This document shows, in pieces, positions 54,555 to 64,000 of a DNA stretch of 64,000 bases. Position 1 is the stretch's first letter; every line of letters starts with the position of its first letter. Source of the stretch: Lineus longissimus (taxonomy: Eukaryota > Nemertea > Pilidiophora > Heteronemertea > Lineidae); the NCBI RefSeq assembly GCF_910592395.1, contig NC_088310.1, forward strand, positions 14,083,501 through 14,147,500. Direction: 5' to 3'. Position numbers and translations under genes: made by a program. Below the pieces are notes generated by a model that was given only the letters and a program-made list of their open reading frames with translations, was not told where the DNA came from and did not search any database.

Positions 54555-55660
54555 CAGCAAAAATCTAAGATGGCGGCTGGAGGCCATTTTGGATTCTGGA
54601 ATGCGCCCAAAATCGATAGAGAAACTCCCCTACTGAAGACCATTACACCACAAAAGTTTGAAGTGTGTCAAACCTCTAGTTTTTCAGTTAACAATCGGAA
54701 TACCAAAATCTAAGTTGGCGGCTGGCAGCCATATTGGATTTTGGAACAAGCCCAAAATTGATAGAGAGCATCCCCTGAATGACCATTGCACCACAAAAGT
54801 TTGAAGTGTGTCAAACCTCTAGTTCTTCAGTTAACAATTGGAATACCAAAATCTAAGTTGGCTGCAGGCAGCCATATTGAATTTTGGGTCAGCCCAAAAT
54901 CGACAGGGAACCTCCCCTACACAACCTCATCACACCACATAAGTTTCAGGTCTGTCACTCACTTGGTTCTTGAGTTACAGGTCGGAATGCGAAAAACCAA
55001 GTCGGGCCTGGCAGCCATCTTGGATTTCAGATCGGGCCCAAAATGGATAGGGAATCTCCCCTACACTAGGTAATAACACCACATAAGTTTCAGGTCTGTC
55101 ACTCACTCGGTTCTTAATTTACGGGACGGAATACAAATCACCAAGTCGGGGACCTGGTGGCCATCTTTGATTTCGGGTCTGGCCCAAAATCGATAGGAAA
55201 CCTCCCCTACCATAGACCATTACACCACAAAAGTTTGAAGACTGTTGGCCCTCCGGTTCTCTAGTAAACGAGCGGAATGCGAAAATCTAAGATGGTGGCT
55301 GGCGGCCATCTTTGATTTCAGGTCGGGCCCAAAATCGATAGGGAACCTCCCCTACCATAGACTATTACGCCACAAAAGTTTGAAGACTGTTGGACCTCCG
55401 GTTCTCCAGCTAACGAGCGGAATGCGAAAATCTAAGATGATGGCTGGCGGCCATCTTTGATTTCGGGTCGGGCCCAAAATCGATAGGGAACCTCCCCTAC
55501 CATAGACCATCACACCACAAAAGTTTGAAGACTGTTGGACCTCCGGTTCTCTAGTAAACGAGCGGAATGCGAAAATCTAAGATGGCGGCTGGCGGCCATA
55601 TTGGATTTTGGAACGCGCTAAAAAACAATAGGGACCCTTTGACACACTAGGCCTACACCC
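54555..55660. repeat. Tandem array, about 145-bp unit, eight units
   Basis: AAGATGGCGGCTGG or variants recur at 54566, 54712, 54853, 54999, 55142, 55287, 55433 and 55579, spaced 141-146 bp. Each unit has GCCATATTGGATTTTGGAAC or variants, CCCAAAATCGATAGGGAACC, TCCCCTAC and CACCACAAAAGTTT. The unit is homologous to the repeats at 46.5-47.1 kb. The plus-strand frames here are repeat translations with stops in other units. Confidence 0.93.
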
Positions 55661-55756
55661 CCTAAAAATTTCAAGTCAGCCGAGCAAGGGGTTCTTGAGT
55701 TATAGTCTGGAATTCAGTGCAGCGGACGCGGCGGCCGGAAACCACCTAAGAACATA

Positions 55757-55783
55757 ATGCCCCCACTTTAGCGGGGGCATAAT
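55757..55783 (+). repeat. Terminal hairpin (TGCCCCC ... GGGGGCA)
   Basis: AATGCCCCCACTTTAGCGGG and the following GGCATAATT form a stem of about 9 bp with a short loop just beyond the 145-bp array. It occupies the same relative position as the C/G hairpin ending the nested element at 47.1 kb and probably marks the element's 3' border. Confidence 0.55.
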
Positions 55784-55789
55784 TATTCA

Positions 55790-56819
55790 CAGACATACTT
55801 GTGGGTAGGCCTAATCCAGAAGAAACATACCGCCAGCCTTTCCTCCGGGTTTTTCCTACAGCCTTCTACTTCTAGGCCTAGTTCTAGCACAGATAATTCA
55901 CTTATTTTTCAATATATTGCAATAAAACTTGCAAAATATGTTTTAAATAACCTACTTTATTGATTTATTATTGATTTATGTCAAGAAAATATAATTTTGA
56001 TAACTTTGAAACCTGGTGGACGCTGGTGGACGCTGTTTAGGATGTCCGGCCTATACGTATACGTTGACTTCAGAATTCACCGGCCATCCGCATCAGGCTG
56101 CAAGTGCAACTCTGTCAGTCAGTGTCACCCAAACCAGGTCATACCAATGCTGCCAGCGAAATTGACACTTCGATGAGTATTTCCATCACCTCGACATCAG
56201 AAAACTTACTGATTTTGTACGGAAAGCAAGCAGTGAACGATGTAAACATTAATGGATGACGGTAATTACGGTGATTACCTCGTTCCGAATGCTCACCATA
56301 AGCTTAGTTGCATACAGTCATACACCTGCAATACTTCATCGATCCCAGGTTGATTATCGGCTAATGTAGCATATCATTATCACACCCCCGGATCAAACCT
56401 TACTAATCAAACCTGAAACTATCGAACTGGCACGATATTCGTTCTTTTCTTTAAATATTTGTCGATGGAATCAAATGGAATCAAATGGAATAAATTGTTT
56501 GTGGCCAATTTGCACTACTCACACGCTTCCAAAAAATCAACATTTTGCGAATGTACTCGATTTGTTGGAACATAGTAAGCTCGTCCCCTTGTACGAATGT
56601 ACGCACATATGACCATAATAAATCAATATGAATAACACCCTGGAAAAGGGGCGTGGCAAAATTACATGGAAAAAGGAAAAAAACAGATATATACGATGGT
56701 TTGTTGTCCAAAATCACTTCACGAGACACATCTATGATGCCAAACACAGCCAATGATGCCGATTGCGCCCGAATCGGTCAGCCCTTATGGACAAACGAGG
56801 TTATCACAAAATGAGGTTA
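55790..56819. other. No recognised gene
   Basis: Mixed AT-rich sequence with a few short direct repeats (CTGGTGGACG twice at 56012-56030; AATCAAATGG at 56469-56490). No domain or exon is supported. Confidence 0.4.
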
Positions 56820-58890
56820 AACAAGAGGCCCAAGGGCCTGGCGCTCAGCTGGATGACCTAATTACATAGGACTGAGGGTGTAAAGTAGTAAATATCAGCT
56901 TTATACTACTGTTTGAAGGTCAAGAGAACACGTTATACCACTAAGATTTCCAATGCAGAGCTGCCAGCTGGATGAAATATGATTGAACTAATCAGCCATG
57001 GTATGTAAATATTACAGGAGGCAACGGAAGATATCCCTAGTTCAGTATGTTGTATCGGTAGCTTTACAGAAAAGAAGTGTCAGAGAGGATGAGACTTCTC
57101 CATGGACAACTGTGGTATGTCCAGGCTGGGTTGTACAGCACAAGGATACAAAATGCTGTCTGTAATTGAAAGGTATCATGATTTAACAGAGGTCAAAATA
57201 AATAGAAATGACCAGTTTGGGACTAACACCACTGTCTTTTTTTTGATAAAGTAGAGATTACAGGAGTCAACAAAATTAATTTTATTGAGAGAAATTGACC
57301 TGTCCTGCAGGTGATTGGAATTAAAAATACAAAGGGTCGTTTTCATATTTGAAAATCCCTTCATAATCAAGGGCTACCTCTGACTAAAACAGCACCCATA
57401 AACAATAGACCACCAATTTGACCCCAGCTCCTAACTGCAGGAAAACCCAAGCCCAGCAACCAAAAGTACCAAAAATACATTTTTGTTTACATTTGAACTG
57501 CACACATGCGTTTGTTTACAATTTCCCGCGAAATCTCGAAAATCAGGTGACCTGCTATCGTGGATTGAAAATAACATTTATCTGGGTTCAGCAGGTCAGC
57601 AGGTATACCGGCTGTTCCAATCATCCCCCTACAGCCAGCTGTTCAAAAGGTAATGTTATTCACCCCACAGGGAGTGCAGGTAATTGATTAAGCCCCTGCA
57701 TAACTTAACAGCAATGGCTTGGTTTCTGTGAGTGGTAAGGAGAATTGACAGTGTCCGATTAAAAATCCCTCATTTCTGCTCCACTGAAGTAAATTTTTGA
57801 ATAAAACCAAGACGTTGCATCAGGGTAAGGTGTCACCACAGTTCATACGAAATTTCAAGGCGATCCAACGCCTCTAAGTGTGACTTTATTCGTCCCCCTT
57901 CTAATAATTATTATTATATAGATAGAAGATTTAGACCAGCGATGACGTCATTTCTGGTGATTCCCTACGTTGTCCAATGAACGCTTTTTAAAGTGTGCCA
58001 TTTGGCATGCATTAGCATGCAATGTATTTTATCAGCGCTGACAATTGCCGAACAGAATGCCGTAGCTCCGTCAATTTGCAATCAATTTTTATTGGAGTAA
58101 CATTATTGTGTTGCTTAAAACGTCTACTTTTTACTCATGTAAGAATCGTAGTACTAAAAACTAATATGCAAACAGAATCATGCCGATTCACTGCACATAC
58201 TGTGGGAATTCTCCACTTCAAAATACATCGCGAACAGAGCGTGCACTTCCGATATCGTTTTCACAGAATTGTGCCAAATTTTCAAGAACTAATTTCTGAA
58301 AGTATTCCCTTAAGACCTTATGACTACCCGCTGAAAGGAACTAGTGATAATATCGCCTACTTGACTACCTTTTAGCAGAAAATTGGTTACTTGTTGCAAA
58401 ATCAATCTTCCATCTTTACACTGGTCACAGTGGGTATGCTGAAATATAGCCTGGTTCAATGCGCAAAATACAACTGCGCAACTATAAGTCATAACCCGGG
58501 CTTTTGAATCGTCAAAAAATCTGTCAAATGTGCCTGTAGCGCCAACTGGCGGTGAAAACTAAACTAATTCCATTACTGATTACAAGTCAAAATGAAAAAT
58601 TATTAAAAAATATTCGGCCAGATTTGAAAACAATATTTCCTCTGTGGCCCGAGGTATAAAGGAAAGAAGTTTAAACTTCCCGATGACCTCATTCGCCGAA
58701 TGTAGGTCAGATCGCGCTGATTTTTGGTTTCTGAGTTCCCCTTGGGCTACTCCTAATTTAGCAGCGTCAACAAAGTGCCTAGGTCTTACGGTTACAAAAT
58801 GCCCAAAATTGACATGGAAGGATGGAAGGACGGACACCATTGCCTTAGTAATATTACCAGCTTCGCTGACTTTGTCAGCTGAGCTAAAAA
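56820..58890 (-). mobile_element. Family C element, second copy, minus orientation
   Basis: It begins AACAAGAGGCCCAAGGGCC-TGGCGCTCAGC and ends TTTGTCAGCTGAGCTAAAAA, the exact inverse of the 25755-27469 borders. The block at 57940-58380 matches 26470-26950 inverted over about 430 bp, and 58770-58840 matches 25850-25920. The sequence between 56860 and 57900 is poorly related to the other copy, so the family is modular or one copy carries insertions. Confidence 0.75.
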
Positions 58891-58959
58891 CCCATGCAAC
58901 TTTAATGGTCACTATAGACAGTGAGCCAATATGATTGAGAATTTGATGATAATTCAGCA

Positions 58960-59205
58960 GGTTTTTTGTTCATTTGTGTGTACATTTACACTGTGCGTGT
59001 ATCTGTACGTGCTGTACAGTACATTTCTGTAGGGGTGATCGGGGAGAGGAAAACGATCTTTAAAATTGTCAATTTCAGCACTCATGACATGTTTACCGAG
59101 GTTTCAGCAATTATTTTCAGTGGAGGTATATCTTATGAGTGGAGTCTGGGTGATTTAGCATCATTTATAGGTGTTTTGAACGCACAATCGTCACGATTGT
59201 GATGA
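58960..59205 (+). mobile_element. Fragment of the giant-palindrome arm
   Basis: TTTACACTGTGCGTGTATCT, TACATTTCTGTAGGGGTGA, CGAGGTTTCAGCAATTATTT and GGAGTCTGGGTGATTT follow the order of 23620-23830 with many substitutions. It is a third dispersed arm fragment. It directly precedes a LINE remnant. Confidence 0.65.
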
Positions 59206-59339
59206 AAGTTTCTGGCCTGAATTTGCTAATTGCAATGCCAGTGCCAATTTCTCGGGACTTTTAGATCATCTTATGGGATGGATATGGCATAAATTCTGAC
59301 GGACTCTGCTAATTATGTTGTTCATCAATACTTGATCTT

Positions 59340-59700
59340 TACTTTGTAGGTGTTATCTCCAATTCTGTTTAATATCTATATCGATGTGTAACTGGAAAGG
59401 TTCCGTGCAAGCAGACTCGGGTGTCATATTGGTGACCAGGTTTGTTGCGCCTTAGCTTATGCCGACATTATCATCACTCTAGTTCCTTCATTACCCTCAC
59501 TTAACAAAATGCTTCATATAGCCTCGGGATACCCTATGGATTATTTTATATCTTTTGATGAGAGCAAATTTAAGTTTGTGTTTGGATTATGTAATTTTGA
59601 AAGTATTGAGATTCTTTTTAAAAACTTTATAATGCGTGTGACTCCCCGAGACGTGCACCTTGGGATAAGATATCGGAAAGACAAGAATTTCCATTTCCTG
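59340..59700 (+). pseudogene. LINE reverse-transcriptase remnant
   Basis: The plus strand reads GVISPILFNIYIDV and then a stop. GCHIGDQVCCALAYADIIIT follows, where the second catalytic Asp of YADD is replaced by Ile, then a frame change and FISFDESKFKFVFGL. The motif order equals that at 48.4 kb, so both belong to one CR1/L2-like group. The YAD-I change, stops and truncation make it inactive. Confidence 0.78.
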
Positions 59701-59732
59701 TGGAAATGTCATTTTGTTAGTTCATACCTACC

Positions 59733-59966
59733 CAGGTCAGACTTTTGCATGTGTACTCCATTCGGACACACCCGAAGAAGAAATAATATATTTATAATAG
59801 AAATCTCTTAGCTAGTTCGCTTAGCTACACCTAGGCAGCGCCCCTATACAGCCTCTGCCTCGTGTGAGCCGCCATCACTAGTACTTATTACTCGAGCGCA
59901 CCGAGTAAGTCCCGTTGCTGTGGGGACAGGCAGGGCGGGTAGTCTGACCCGGGTCAGACTTTTGCA
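59733..59966. repeat. Direct repeat GGTCAGACTTTTGCAT flanking about 200 bp
   Basis: GGTCAGACTTTTGCAT occurs near 59734 and again near 59951. The intervening segment includes CTCGAGCGCACCGAG (59893-59907). It may mark the left border of the DIRS-like element or an unrelated duplication. Confidence 0.35.
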
Positions 59967-60519
59967 TCGAATACCAACAACCAAAGGAAGGAGGGTAAAC
60001 GGTGACTTACCATGTAGTGAAGTGAACTGTCTCCAAGCTGCGCAGCAGAACCCAACGGGTGAGACCAGGGGACCAAGAAAAAGAATGCTTGGGGGAGACC
60101 CGGGCTAGAGGTCAATAGGCCCTTTGACAACAAAGGGAAGCATACCTGGGAAAACCCATCCCCTCCTAGACGGGGACAAAACCACCTCAACACGGTATAA
60201 GCTCAGCACATATCGTCAAGAGACACAATGTGGAAAAAAATTCTTTTTTTTTACAAGAAGGAGAGCACGCCCCAGAATAATAACATGGAGCGGCCTCACT
60301 GACTAACTCTCAAAAGTCCTAGGAGGCTGAACCCTAGGACAGCTGGACGGGGCGAACGCGCAGGCCCGAAGACCCGGCGACAGTCTATAAAACAACCCCC
60401 CCCCCCCCCGCTTAAAAAGGAGGGAGGACAAGAGAGCCAGCAGGAGAGAAAATCGACGAGTGGTCTAGGCAGGGAAACACCTAGACCACGTGCTGAGCGG
60501 CGACAATTGGACCAAGAGA

Positions 60520-61500
60520 CAGCATACCATCTGTTAACCTGGAACAATCGCGCATATAATACTGGGAGAATGTAGAGTGAGAACTCCACGTAGCCACATC
60601 TAAAACCTCGTTCAGCGCCACTCCCTTATACTCGGCCCATCAAGTAGAAATGGCCCGAATCTCGTAGGCCATAATGGCGCCTAGGCGACAAAGCTCTGGA
60701 GAAACGAGTGTCATAGAATAAGCCATCCGGATGGTGGCCACTAACCATCTGGCGACCGTGGCTGCAGCTATCTCCCAAGTAAACCCCTCTCTGTAAGACA
60801 GAAAGAGGCGCTTTCTGCCTAGGCGAACAGCAGGATCCTTAGTCTTATTAGAATAGAACTTCAATGCCCGAACAGGACAGAGAGTTCTGTCCTGGAGGTC
60901 TCTAGAGACCGTAGCGGATAACGAGGAGATAAAAACCGGGCGCCTGGAGGTGTGCGGCGCCTGGTTTTTAGCCAGAAAGCCTGGGACAAATTCTAGGACC
61001 GCGCCCCTCTCAGTGAAAGCCAATTTATCAAAGGCTAAAGCATGGAGCTCAGATGTTTAAAATCTACCTGATGCATGGGTTCAAATGGAAATTTCATGAG
61101 AGCCCTTAAGACCACCGAGAGGTCCCACTTGGGGGAGAGCTGAATGGAGCGAGGACGCTCGAAAGACATATTGCAGAGCAACGATGAAACAGCGTCATCC
61201 CAAGACGGCTGCCACGATTCAGTCAGCTTTAAGGTGACCGAAACGGCGGAGCGATAACCTTTCACTCCCTGAACCGAAAACTTCCGGACCGAGAATAGAA
61301 AATTCAAGAAGTCGAGGAAGTTGGGAAGAGAGGGAGCGACCGGAGAAACTCCGTGCTCCCGACACCAGTCTCGAAAGACAGCCCACTTGCTATCGTATGA
61401 ATCAAGGGAAGACTGTCTCTGAGGTTGGGCGACTTTACGGATAACGTCTTCCGAAAAGCCTCTCTCTCGGAGGAAATACCCGACAGCCTCCAGGCGTGAC
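60520..61500 (-). pseudogene. DIRS-like tyrosine recombinase, inactivated
   Basis: The minus-strand frame from about 61500 shows the SAM-like core-binding part (RLEAVGYFLRERGFSEDVI; DSKWAVFRDWC; SVQGVKGYRSAVS). The frame 60640-61023 continues with LCPVRALKFYSNKTKD, RLFLSYREGF and AYEIRAIST. After an in-frame TGA follow WAEYKGVALNEV and WSSHSTFSQYYMRD, which holds the Tyr nucleophile. Between KHL and ELHALAFDKL about 20 residues, normally including the first catalytic Arg, are deleted with a frame shift. The usual His of the H-x-x-R motif reads Tyr. Such enzymes integrate circular cDNA. This copy cannot. Confidence 0.85.
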
Positions 61501-61529
61501 GCCTGTAAAAAGAAGGGTCTTGATGATCG

Positions 61530-63160
61530 ACCCGGCTGATCGGGTGATAAAGCAGACGGTCCCACGCCGGCAGGCGGCGGGGGTGATCTGTCAGCAGCTC
61601 CAGCAGAACCGGGAACCAGGCCTGGTTCGGCCAGCACGGTGCTATCAGACAAAGTCTGACCCGTGAACTGGCCACCTTGTTGAGTACCGGTAGCAACAGA
61701 GGGGTTGGCGGGTATGCATAAGCATTGAGGCCGTCCCAGGAGGCCGACAGGCTGTCCACTCCCAAGGCCTCCCCGTCCGGGAGGGGTGAGTAGTACAGGG
61801 GGAACCTCTTGTTCAACCGAGTCGCAAACAAGTCCACGACCGGAGCATCCCACATGGCCCCCAGGCGAGAGACCACCTCGTGATGGAGGGTCCACTCTGT
61901 CTGGACCAGACGGTCCAACCTGGAAAGGGCGTCGGCCAAGATATTTCTCTTGCCGGGGATGTGACGGGGGAGGAGCTGGATATCCAAGCGGCGACAAAGC
62001 TGCAGGAGCTCCCAAGTGAGACGGCACAATGTGTCGGATCTCGTCCCCCCTGTCTCCGAATACAAGCGACCACCGTCGAATTGTCGGAGAAAAGAGAAAC
62101 CCTGTGACCCCTCAGATGAGACGTGAAGGCCCTCACTGCCAGGATGACAGCCTGCATCTCGAGGATATTGATCGAGAGACGCGCATCCTCCTCTGACCAC
62201 GGGCCCTTGGTGGTCAGGTCCCCTTCATTCAAATGGGCGCCCCAACCATAAAGGGAGGCGTCCGTGAACAGGGACATCTGGGGCGACGGAGGGCTGAGCT
62301 GCACTAAGCGAAGGAGCTCCGTCTCCGAACCCCAGAAACTCCACACCTCCCCCAGGAGAGACCCCGGGATAAATATCCACTGGTCGAGGGAGTCCGTGAA
62401 TGGACGCCAACTCGACAGCAGGAGGAGCTGGAGTGGGCGCATATACAGGCGGCCGAAAGGAACCTGGTCCGCTGCCGAATTGAGCAGCCCCAGCAGCGAC
62501 AGAAACTGTCGGGCTGTGGCGCTGACCTGACGGCGAAAAATCCCGACCAAGGACCGAATCTTGCGAATTCGGTCCGGAGGGGGGACATCAGGCCCTCTCG
62601 TGTGCAAAATCGCACCCCCACGAAGACATAATCCTGAGCTGCGTCCAGCTCGGATTTGTCCTAATTTAACAACCACCCTGCCTGTCTGGTTGTGACAAGC
62701 AGAAACTTTGCCTGCTTTCCCAGACAGCGATGAGCCTGGTGCCGTAGCAGCAAGTCGTCGAGATAGCAATGGAGCTTTAAGCCCATGGCGCGAAAAGGCG
62801 CGGCAAACGCCTTGACGACTGTTGTGAAAATCAGCGGAGCAGAAGCCAGGCCGAAAGGAAGGGCCTTAAACTGATAAACCTTTCCTTCGAAGAAAAAACG
62901 AAGGAAGGGCTGAAACTCTGGATGGACCGGGACGTGTAAATACGCTGGGCTGCACCGCGACCGCTACTGACCTGGTTGTCTCCATCTTGAAGCCAGGGAC
63001 CCGGAGGAACCGATTCAAGGTGGACAGGTCGATGACCAGTCTCCACTTCCCCGACTTCTTGGGGACCAAGAAGACATGGCTGTAAAAGCCCGGGGAGGAA
63101 TGGTTGTCCACCAGCCTCACTGCCTGCTTCTTGAGAAGAGACAGGACCTTCGATTGAAGG
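61530..63160 (-). pseudogene. DIRS-like reverse transcriptase and RNase H
   Basis: Three overlapping minus-strand frames cover the domain. PGFYSHVFLVPKKSGKWRLV and IDLSTLNRFL lie near 63050-63110. FQPFLRFFFEGKVYQFKALP (FGLASAP) lies near 62830-62920. HCYLDDLLLRHQ at 62742-62771 is the catalytic box. RNase H shows SLFTDASLYGWGAHL, ILEMQAV, LFSDNSTVVA and RHIPGKRNILADALSRLD. The following linker (VVDLFATRLNKRFPLYYSPL) is typical of DIRS elements. A TAG interrupts LLN-stop-DKSEL and frames shift at least three times. Confidence 0.88.
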
Positions 63161-64000
63161 GCAAGCGCCCTGACGATGTCTACTGACGGGGACACCGGGG
63201 TGGGAGTCGACGTCATAGGGGGGGGGACGGGAAAAGTCCAATCGGACACCGTGTCGGAGCATATCTGGCACGGGGGAGTCTTTTTGACACCACCGGTCCC
63301 ATAAGTCTGCGAAGTGTCGCAGTCTGCCACCCACGACGCCAACTGTGGGGGCGCCACCTGGAGGCGCAGGAGGAAGGACTAAAGAGTCACTTGCGCTTGC
63401 CCCCGCGACCCTTCTCTTGGAAGGGACGCTTGGGCTGCACGCCGCCCCCGCCCCTGCCTGAAGAGCGGTGGCGCTTATTGGAGCGTCGAGAGGGAGCCGC
63501 AGCTTCTGCCTGCCCTTGGGGACGAAAGGAGGAGGAGTCACGCGAGGACGAATGCCCACGAGGAGTCGACGAACCTCAGGGGCGTCGAGACCCCACCTGT
63601 TGTCCCCTGCCCACGGCCTGTGAATAGGAACGCGGACGGGGGGCGGCCTGGGGAGTTGAGACTGACTCCATCAGACGATCAGACTGTGCCTGAGCACCCA
63701 TGGTGTCAGGCAGGGAGTCATGGAACAAGAAAGGGCCGCTCAATGGAGCGGTCCTTAATGCCCCCCCCCCCCCCCCCCCCGCAGAAACTGGGACCTGACC
63801 GTGCTCAACCCCCCGATGAGCAGGTCACGGCGTTTTAGCACGCCGTTAGCCGCCTGCTTAGCAGTCAGATCGTTGGCATGCTGCAGGGACTGCTGGATCG
63901 GCGTAAGATAACACCGCCTTGGTCTCCTTAGCCAGGGCCTCGTCATTCTTCGTATCCTTTAAGGCCGAAGAAGAGAGGACTTTAGGGGGTACCAAACCCG
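63161..64000 (-). pseudogene. DIRS-like gag/pol 5' region, running off the window
   Basis: The frame 62831-63559 gives a Pro/Arg-rich stretch, then GGRLRHFADLWDRWCQKDSP, the spacer before the reverse transcriptase in DIRS pol. Frames to 63946 (TPIQQSLQHANDLTAKQAAN; LLIGGLSTVRSQFL) resemble gag-like sequence. Several stops and an 18-base C-run at 63763-63780 break them. The 5' terminal repeat lies beyond the window. Confidence 0.6.

Noticed and set aside
54504-55460. Plus-strand frames with repeated SKLAAGSH-like phrases
   Set aside because: Translation of the 145-bp tandem repeat; not maintained across units.

Overview
This is a gene-poor, repeat-dense eukaryotic window. The retroelement mix is Ty3/gypsy, DIRS-like, Penelope-like and CR1/L2-like LINEs. 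With it come long satellite arrays, many short inverted-repeat elements, and hairpin-ended repeats followed by GGCGTCCGTC microsatellites. This mix suggests a marine invertebrate, such as an echinoderm, hemichordate, cephalochordate or mollusc. The sequence alone does not let me choose a phylum. No bacterial gene organisation is visible.

Layout. 1-8.9 kb: small MITEs, a LINE 3' remnant, short tandem duplications (one a perfect 349-bp-offset copy), and a possible CpG-type promoter followed by three exon-like units. 9.0-13.4 kb: a satellite of about 286 bp in about 15 units. 13.6-16.0 kb: a second satellite of about 161 bp with higher-order structure. On the minus strand the 161-bp units, and less clearly the 286-bp units, look like intron-exon-intron modules. 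16-19 kb: intergenic sequence with two tRNA-like remnants and a 176-bp duplication. 19.0-25.6 kb: hairpin-ended elements (called family B here). One is split by a complex of about 4.1 kb built from inverted repeats, including a palindrome with arms of about 1.55 kb. Another carries a LINE endonuclease fragment. 25.6-34.6 kb: a diverged satellite of about 150 bp broken by a family C element, by a Ty3/gypsy retrotransposon with a 5-bp target duplication, and by a solo LTR. The gypsy copy is itself interrupted by a family B element.

34.8-36.6 kb holds the best reading frame in the window: a 5'-truncated Penelope-like element with reverse transcriptase and GIY-YIG endonuclease. 38-42.4 kb: a long hairpin, a 74-bp minisatellite, an 839-bp TIR element with a 9-bp target duplication, and a foldback element whose arms are minisatellites. 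43.5-47.8 kb: more family B copies, and a MITE interrupted by an element carrying 145-bp repeats. The same 145-bp repeat type recurs as eight units at 54.6-55.7 kb. 48.4 and 59.3 kb: LINE reverse-transcriptase remnants. 53.2-53.9 kb: the only candidate host-type gene I found, a two-exon model with an SGNH-hydrolase-like motif. 56.8-58.9 kb: an inverted second copy of family C. 60.5-64 kb: a decayed DIRS-like tyrosine-recombinase retrotransposon on the minus strand, running off the window.

Almost every recognisable coding region belongs to a transposable element, and most are broken. Layering gives relative ages: satellites came first, then gypsy, family C and palindrome insertions, then family B into gypsy. 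Many short open frames start at non-ATG codons or lie across repeats; I treat them as incidental.
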